A stretch of DNA of 31,600 bases from a virus, in IMG/VR virus record IMGVR_UViG_3300042350_002182, positions 1-31,600 of that record. One strand, given 5' to 3'. Positions 27,139 to 31,600 of this stretch are shown in pieces. A program made the translations under genes and the position numbers. The stretch's first letter is position 1; every line of letters begins with the position of its first letter. The notes under the pieces were generated by a model that saw nothing but the letters and a program-made list of their open reading frames with translations, was not told where the DNA came from and did not search any database.

Positions 27139-27564
27139 TCAGCTCGCGAGATTTGTGACAGAGGTCCGATACAGCACACGATAGTCGCACTGGATCTCAC
27201 CGGCTGCGCCATCAGCCTCGGTAAAGACGAAGGTGACATTCGTGGGTTGAACGTCGATCGCGTAGCCGCCCAGCGTCAGGTCGGCCATCAGCTTGCTGTG
27301 CAGGCTCTCGATGATCGGGTCGGCCTGCTGGTCCGGGATGGCCCCGCGCACGATCACACTGACCCGCACCGTCATCGACCAGTCGAGCGTTGGCAGGCTG
27401 GTGTTCTGCTGCGCCGTGTCGCTGATCGGCTCCACCACGATCGCCGGGCTCTCCTCACGCGCGATTGGTTCCACCCGCGTGCGGTAGATCCGCGTGCCGA
27501 CGCCGGTGGTGTCGGTAAGCGCCGTGCGGACGGCAGCCAGGATGGTCTCACGGCGGGTTGTCAT
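27139..27564 (-). CDS. Tail terminator protein (lambda U-like)
   Basis: A 141-residue protein with the typical terminator layout: N-terminal helix ('ILAAVRTALTDTTGVGTRIYRT'), strand 'ESPAIVVEPISD', a central strand pair ('LDWSMTVRVSVIVRG'), helix 'ADPIIESLHSKLMAD' and C-terminal strand 'CDYRVLYRTS'. It caps the tail tube and joins it to the head. It directly precedes the tube gene block, the usual site. Overlaps the upstream gene by 4 nt. Confidence 0.82.
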   Translation of the reverse strand: MTTRRETILAAVRTALTDTTGVGTRIYRTRVEPIAREESPAIVVEPISDTAQQNTSLPTLDWSMTVRVSVIVRGAIPDQQADPIIESLHSKLMADLTLGGYAIDVQPTNVTFVFTEADGAAGEIQCDYRVLYRTSVTNLAS

Positions 27565-27905
27565 TGTCTTGCTGCCATGACCAAATCATTCAACAGCTTC
27601 GCCAGTGACTCCGCATCACCCGTCGCAGCAGCGGCGAGGATGCCGTTGGCTGTTGCGGTCAGGTCCAGTGGCTCAGACTCAGGCGGTGCCGGTGGCTTAG
27701 CGACGACCACGAGCGCACCATCCACCCAATCGAGTTGCTGCGTGGCAGGGTCGTAAGGCGGTTCAACATAGGGGCCGGTGAAACCAGCAATGAGGATCTC
27801 ATCCTCGGTGAAGGTGCTCGGATCGGTGCGGGTGAAACCGTTGGGCAAGGTGATGCGGAAGGGGAGCGGGGCAGGGCGATTGCCGTGGAAGGAGTAGAGC
27901 ATCAC
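27561..27905 (-). CDS. Fibre-associated or structural protein
   Basis: A 114-residue protein: 'MLYSFHGNRPAPLPFRITLPNGFTRTDPSTFTEDEILIAGFTGPY' (positions 2-46), then 'YDPATQQLDWVDGALVVVAKPP', and an Ala-rich helical C-terminus. The N-terminal part (NG-TRTDPSTFTEEEI--AG--GP) is a pattern remembered from cyanophage fibre neighbourhoods, perhaps a fibre chaperone or small virion protein. Overlaps the propeller gene by 4 nt. Either ATG of 'MM' may start it. Confidence 0.6.
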   Translation of the reverse strand: MMLYSFHGNRPAPLPFRITLPNGFTRTDPSTFTEDEILIAGFTGPYVEPPYDPATQQLDWVDGALVVVAKPPAPPESEPLDLTATANGILAAAATGDAESLAKLLNDLVMAARQ

Positions 27906-29551
27906 GCAAACCTCAGAGAGAATTGGTATAGGCCCTGCGCACTGTCGGTGAGCGCAAACATACGAGTGTTATCAGGCGATACGCGGACGCCCCACACCAG
28001 ACCAACTGGTCCGGTCAAACCATAAAATGCAATCAATTCCGTGGTATTAAGAGATGCCGTTGTCAGATCGTTAGGTGATGTCATTGAAATCTGCCTAACT
28101 TGTCTTCCTCCATTTAAGGCAGTGTCGCTAGTGGATGCGTACATGGTTCGACCGTCCGCAGTAACGTGAACTCCAAGGGCTCCCGTCAATGCAAAGCTCT
28201 GGGACAATGTGGCAGTTCCCACCTCGTAGGCAGTAGAAAGTGTGTATTTACGAATGTTGTTAGAGGCAGTGCCGGCAAGAAATAGCAGGGTTCCATCGCT
28301 GTTGATGTGAATACCGCGAGGAGCACTTTCTGTAGCAAATACATAAATAAATCCCTTGGCAGTGCTGATGTCCCATGCAGTGCCGAGTTGGATTTCGTAA
28401 ACAGTGTCATTTGTCTGACCTAAAACATATAACTCAGTACCGTCGTCCTTGAAAGTTATACCTGTGGGATTGGCTTCAAATCCAATAGATAGTGAGCGTA
28501 CAAAAGAAATTGTGGATACGTTAAAGGCTGATGACAACGAAAACTCTCTAATAGTGTCGTTGCCTTGTCCAGTGATATACATTTTAAAGCCATCTTCCTT
28601 GAACCAGAGTCCGGTAGGAGTTGCTTCACCGACTGTCGCAGACACGCGCACAAAAGATGCTGTGCTGACATCCCAGGAGGTACCTAGATTGTATTCATTA
28701 ACGTCGTCGCCACTTGTACCGATGACAAACATCCTGCTGCCGCCTGACGTGAAGAACAATGCGCGAGGCGACGTTTCCTGCGTGGCGACAGAAAAGCTAA
28801 GACTGGCGTAACTTGCAGTGCTAATGTCCCAAGCAGTGCTTAAAGTATATTGATAAACGGTATCGGTCGTTTGCCCAACCATGTAAAAAGCCAGGCCATC
28901 ACTCTTAAAGAAAATGCCTTGCGGTGTAGTATCTTGCGTCGTGACACTGAAACTTTTGCTGGCGTAAGTAGCCGTGGTGACGTCCCAAGCAGTGCTTAGT
29001 GTGTACTGATACACCGTGTCATTGTTGGTACCCATGACATACATCTTGGTGCCGCTGTCGCCAAAGAATGGCGTGCTCGGCACTGTGTCTTGCCCGCCGA
29101 CGTAGACTTTCTTTACGTCAACTGTGGCAGTGGCAAGATCGTAAGGCGTGGATAATGTGCAAGACCACACAGTATCTACATTATACCCGGTGAAATAAAG
29201 GCGGGTGCCATCATCACTGATAGCGATGCCATTGCAGTTAAGTTCATAATCGCCAACGACTAGGCTTTTACTGGAGTAGGTGATCGTTGCAAGATTCCAA
29301 GGTGTTGTGCATTCGTACTGAAAGATGGTTGCAGTAGTTCGCGTACCACGCACCGCAACATAGACATAGCGTCCGTCACGGCTAACATCAAAGCCCTCTT
29401 CAGCGCCAGAGCTGGTCAAAGCGTTGAAAACGCCGTCATAACCAAAGCGCGAGACGTACTTTTTGGCATCTTGCAACGCCACCACGTCCTCGGGCTGATA
29501 CACCCCGCTGGTGCGCTTGCTATCCGTTCCGCCAATCAGTCCAAGTCTCAT
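27902..29551 (-). CDS. Ten-repeat beta-propeller-type fibre protein
   Basis: A 549-residue protein almost wholly made of ~48-50-residue repeats of pattern G-(F/W)F--DG---Y--G----(D)TV--Y-LST-WD(V/I)STA-Y-S-SFS(V). Ten copies of the strand core can be picked out, for example 'GIAISDDGTRLYFTG', 'GIFFKSDGLAFYMVG', 'GLWFKEDGFKMYITG', 'GITFKDDGTELYVLG' and 'GVRVSPDNTRMFALT'. Such repeats form beta-propellers used for carbohydrate or protein binding. A ~35-residue N-terminal cap ('RLGLIGGTDSKRTSGVYQPEDV') may dock it. It is more AT-rich than its neighbours, so acquisition is likely. It lies in the fibre block between neck and tail terminator. Confidence 0.8.
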   Translation of the reverse strand: MRLGLIGGTDSKRTSGVYQPEDVVALQDAKKYVSRFGYDGVFNALTSSGAEEGFDVSRDGRYVYVAVRGTRTTATIFQYECTTPWNLATITYSSKSLVVGDYELNCNGIAISDDGTRLYFTGYNVDTVWSCTLSTPYDLATATVDVKKVYVGGQDTVPSTPFFGDSGTKMYVMGTNNDTVYQYTLSTAWDVTTATYASKSFSVTTQDTTPQGIFFKSDGLAFYMVGQTTDTVYQYTLSTAWDISTASYASLSFSVATQETSPRALFFTSGGSRMFVIGTSGDDVNEYNLGTSWDVSTASFVRVSATVGEATPTGLWFKEDGFKMYITGQGNDTIREFSLSSAFNVSTISFVRSLSIGFEANPTGITFKDDGTELYVLGQTNDTVYEIQLGTAWDISTAKGFIYVFATESAPRGIHINSDGTLLFLAGTASNNIRKYTLSTAYEVGTATLSQSFALTGALGVHVTADGRTMYASTSDTALNGGRQVRQISMTSPNDLTTASLNTTELIAFYGLTGPVGLVWGVRVSPDNTRMFALTDSAQGLYQFSLRFA

Positions 29552-29910
29552 TAGCTGATCTCCTCGTAGCCGATCACCAGTTCCAAGTCGCTTGCCGCAC
29601 TGGCCAAGGCGCGGATGCTGTCGCCTTCCTCTAGGTAGAAATACGTTTCTTTAGTGCTGAGCACTTGCGTAGCGTCAGCAGGCACTGCAATCGTCCTGGC
29701 AATGTAGCGATCCGTGGTGCCGTCGTAGATCGACACGCTGATGTCAGCGGCATTCACGCCATCCACATTGGCGCAGAAGATGCTGTTGATCTTCAGCACC
29801 TTACCGCTGGCGGCGCTGTTGGTTAGAGCGGCGGCCAAGCTCCCCGTGACGGCATAACGGGCTGTGCGTCCCAGGATCGTCGTAGGTGACTTGAGGTTTG
29901 GAGCAGCCAT
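29551..29910 (-). CDS. Virion structural protein
   Basis: A 119-residue beta-rich protein ('VLKINSIFCANVDGVNAADISVSIYDGT', 'AVPADATQVLSTKETYFYLEEGDSIRALASAASDLELVIGYEEI'; short parts only). The 'V-A--IFC-N----A-I-V---' and 'Y-LEEGDSIR--A' motifs recall a small structural family in cyanophages and myoviruses. It ends 1 nt into the propeller gene start and begins 1 nt into the preceding gene's stop. Confidence 0.65.
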   Translation of the reverse strand: MAAPNLKSPTTILGRTARYAVTGSLAAALTNSAASGKVLKINSIFCANVDGVNAADISVSIYDGTTDRYIARTIAVPADATQVLSTKETYFYLEEGDSIRALASAASDLELVIGYEEIS

Positions 29911-30167
29911 CAGAAGATCATCCCAGCGATAACGGGGTCAACGCCAACGGATCCGCCGCCGCCAGCAGTTGCCCACGAAAGTACAGCAGAGCCGTTGGTA
30001 CTAAGCACCTGCCCGCTTGTGCCATCAGTGGCAGGTAGTGTCCATACCAAGCTAGTGCCGACCGTTGCAGGTGACTTGAAACCTACGTAATTGGAGGAGT
30101 CGGCATCCTCAAACCGCAACTCACGCTGCGCTGTAAGTTCAATGTCAGTTAGGAATTGCCTAGCCAT
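29910..30167 (-). CDS. Small fibre-like protein
   Basis: An 85-residue protein starting 'MARQFLTDIELTAQRELRFEDADSSNYVGF', a recurring phage fibre N-terminus, followed by 'TLPATDGTSGQVLSTNGSAVLSW', the widespread fibre stalk motif (LP--DG--GQ-L-T-G-G-L-W), and a Gly-rich end. It is probably a partial fibre unit or adaptor that pairs with the neighbouring structural protein. Single-nucleotide overlaps on both sides. Confidence 0.7.
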   Translation of the reverse strand: MARQFLTDIELTAQRELRFEDADSSNYVGFKSPATVGTSLVWTLPATDGTSGQVLSTNGSAVLSWATAGGGGSVGVDPVIAGMIF

Positions 30168-30958
30168 CAGCCAACCACCACGACGCGGTAAGCATTACTG
30201 CTAGGGGCAGTGGCAAATACCAGCGTAACTTCATTGACGCTAGTGCGACCCACGTCAACCACCACATCATCGTAGGTGCCGGAGTTGGGGAATACCGATA
30301 CCTGTACGTCGCGGGTGTTGAAGTTGTGGGTGATGACATAACTGGTGGCAGAGCCATCACCAAAGTTGGCGACATATTTGCGAATCCTTCCGCTGTAGGT
30401 AGCCAGCTTCAACGGGGTGACGATGCGGGCGTCATCAGTGCCAGCGTCAACCTCGGCCTGGGTGGCAATCTCAGCAACGCCAGCAGTGGTCTCACTGGCG
30501 GCTGGTGCTGCGGTGCCGAACGTGACCCAGCTGATGTTGCTGGAACCGATCGTGCCGTTGATCTGATCCTGCCGGTAGGTCGTGGCGGCGCTGGTGCCTT
30601 CCTCGACCGTTGTGATGGCTTGCTCCAGCTCGGGGAAGGTGCTGGCGTCCAGCGAGCGCGTAGCAGCGCTGGCGGCCCCGTTCCAGATGTAGATGCCGTT
30701 TTCTGATGCTGTCGATTGAGCCCGCACCAGGATGCGGTCGCCCGACGCCATCGTGATGCCGTCGATCGTGGCGCCAGGGCTGGCCAGGTTCAGGTTCGAC
30801 TGGGTGGCGACTCGGCAGCCGTCCTTCCATGCCAAGCCTTCGACCAGAGAGTCCACATAGGACTTCGGCACCGCGTCGCCTGTAGCTGACGGGCTGGGCA
30901 GGTTGATGACTTTGGAGACCGACTGGAAGTCGAAGTCTGTGAAGATCTTCTTAGGCAT
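30167..30958 (-). CDS. Fibre protein with C-terminal tip module
   Basis: A 263-residue fibre. N-terminal 'KIFTDFDFQSVSKVINLPSP' and 'DAVPKSYVDSLVEGLAWKDG' form an attachment module; 'MASGDRILVRAQSTASENGIYIWNG' is the widespread GDR-L---Q----NG-Y fibre/stalk domain; 'TAGVAEIATQAEVDAGTDDARIVTP' is another common fibre motif. The last ~70 residues ('YVITHNFNTRDVQVSVFPNS', 'NEVTLVFATAPSSNAYRVVVV') are a small beta module of the same type as the C-terminus of the preceding head-tail adaptor gene, indicating shared tip or trimerisation elements. Confidence 0.78.
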   Translation of the reverse strand: MPKKIFTDFDFQSVSKVINLPSPSATGDAVPKSYVDSLVEGLAWKDGCRVATQSNLNLASPGATIDGITMASGDRILVRAQSTASENGIYIWNGAASAATRSLDASTFPELEQAITTVEEGTSAATTYRQDQINGTIGSSNISWVTFGTAAPAASETTAGVAEIATQAEVDAGTDDARIVTPLKLATYSGRIRKYVANFGDGSATSYVITHNFNTRDVQVSVFPNSGTYDDVVVDVGRTSVNEVTLVFATAPSSNAYRVVVVG

Positions 30959-30959
30959 C

Positions 30960-31568
30960 TCAGATCAGCCTCGCGAAGCCAGCGACGGGGACTGCAAACA
31001 CGATAACCGTGGTGTTCACGCTGGGATGCGACACATCGGCTTCAATCTCCTGGCTGCCGCTGTCGAACACCTCCACCGACGGAACCACGCCGCGGTTGTG
31101 GTTGATCGTCCAGGTTGCGGCCGGCGATGACTGCGTGAACACGTAGGCCGTGCCTTCGTCCTGGCCATCCACCCATTGCGCGCCGTCGTACTTCAGCACC
31201 TCGCCGGCTGTGGGACTGGTCAGCTCCACATCGGTCAGATCTGACAGGCCGAATGTCCGCGGGTTCTGGCCCGGTGCGGTGCTGCTCGGCGCCAAGCGCT
31301 GCAGGCCGATCTCGACCATGGCGCCATCGTCCAGTTTGCGCACCTCGCGCACCTGGTAGTTGACCCCATCCACCGTGATGCCGTCGCCAAACAGCAGGCC
31401 GCCGAAATCAGCAGCGCGCGCCGTCAGGCTGTAGTCGGTGCTCAGCACCATGTCGCCGGCCACCACCTGCGTTGGCATGTCCAGAAGGCCCAATGCCGTA
31501 ACGGCGCCAGCTGTGCAGCTGACGCCGAAATCGGCAAGGAACTGAGTGAGATCCTCAGTTAGAGCCAT
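30960..31568 (-). CDS. Head-tail adaptor (lambda FII-like) fused to fibre-type C-terminal module
   Basis: A 202-residue two-part protein. Residues 1-92 resemble lambda FII-type connectors: 'GLLFGDGITVDGVNYQVREV' and 'DDGAMVEIGLQRL' match the conserved core of that fold. Residues 105-138 are a fibre stalk motif ('GLSDLTDVELTSPTAGEVLKYDG', 'WV'), and 140-202 a beta tip module ('TWTINHNRGVVPSVEVFDS', 'TVIVFAVPVAGFARLI') also seen at the end of the next gene. The layout predicts a connector subunit carrying an external appendage at the neck. It begins in an ATGA overlap with the partial gene. Confidence 0.72.
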   Translation of the reverse strand: MALTEDLTQFLADFGVSCTAGAVTALGLLDMPTQVVAGDMVLSTDYSLTARAADFGGLLFGDGITVDGVNYQVREVRKLDDGAMVEIGLQRLAPSSTAPGQNPRTFGLSDLTDVELTSPTAGEVLKYDGAQWVDGQDEGTAYVFTQSSPAATWTINHNRGVVPSVEVFDSGSQEIEADVSHPSVNTTVIVFAVPVAGFARLI

Positions 31569-31600
31569 CAGCCGTACTTCTTCAGGCCGAAGCCGAAGCA
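31568..31600 (-). CDS. C-terminal end of upstream gene (partial)
   Basis: Only the last ten codons lie in the window, reading CFGFGLKKYG before a TGA that overlaps the next ATG. The gene continues beyond the right edge; it is probably a head or neck gene of the same operon. The ending is a Gly/Phe-rich, basic tail that cannot be assigned. Confidence 0.55.
   Translation of the reverse strand, partial: CFGFGLKKYG

Noticed and set aside
1-31600. tRNA genes, CRISPR arrays, insertion sequences
   Set aside because: No cloverleaf with CCA-type end, no regularly spaced repeat array and no transposase frame was seen by reading; weak tRNA-like structures could be missed without a scan.

Overview
The window is part of a tailed-phage genome (free phage or prophage), built on the lambda plan with a long non-contractile tail (siphovirus). 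The small-gene repertoire points to a cyanobacterial host, probably a high-GC freshwater Synechococcus/Cyanobium-type picocyanobacterium. That host call rests on remembered resemblance of several small proteins (14235-14372, 14372-14695, 13680-13829, 7089-7292) to cyanophage or picocyanobacterial families; no search was possible. Terminase, portal, protease and major capsid genes, and any integrase or repressor, are not in the window, so temperate versus lytic cannot be decided.

Layout, left to right. (1) 47-4749, minus strand: a lambda Z-like tail/neck protein, an AT-rich repeat-bearing intergenic region, a prim-pol/VapE-type primase-helicase, a VRR-NUC nuclease and an SF2 helicase: the replication block. 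(2) 4845-7092, plus strand: a recombination block of RecE-type exonuclease, a 45-aa membrane peptide, RecT-type annealase, an excisionase-like HTH protein and a possible ssDNA-binding protein. (3) 7329-12074, plus strand: about twenty very small genes, sixteen of them in an unbroken chain of overlapping starts and stops (7861-11011), interrupted by a minus-strand HNH endonuclease plus a 61-aa protein. A shared promoter-like motif (KGGC-N5-ATASTTAG) lies before the first genes of the plus-strand clusters. (4) 12071-14695, minus strand: dCTP deaminase, a lysozyme + M15 peptidase endolysin, two small membrane proteins (holin candidates) and three small cyanophage-like genes. (5) 14782-31600, minus strand: the tail module in lambda order read right to left. 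It runs head-tail adaptor (FII-like), fibre-like genes and a beta-propeller protein, terminator (U), tube (V), chaperones G and GT, tape measure (H), M, L, K, I, J, then distal tail fibres.

The strongest non-obvious signals are: a textbook -1 frameshift cassette (A AAA AAC, 8-nt spacer, 7-bp hairpin) joining the two tail chaperone frames; a head-tail adaptor carrying a fibre-type C-terminal extension, in a block of fibre genes between neck and tail terminator; a ten-repeat beta-propeller protein in that block; three recombination proteins all ending in an SSB-like acidic tip; the repeated promoter motif; and an iteron-like inverted-repeat region beside the primase-helicase gene.
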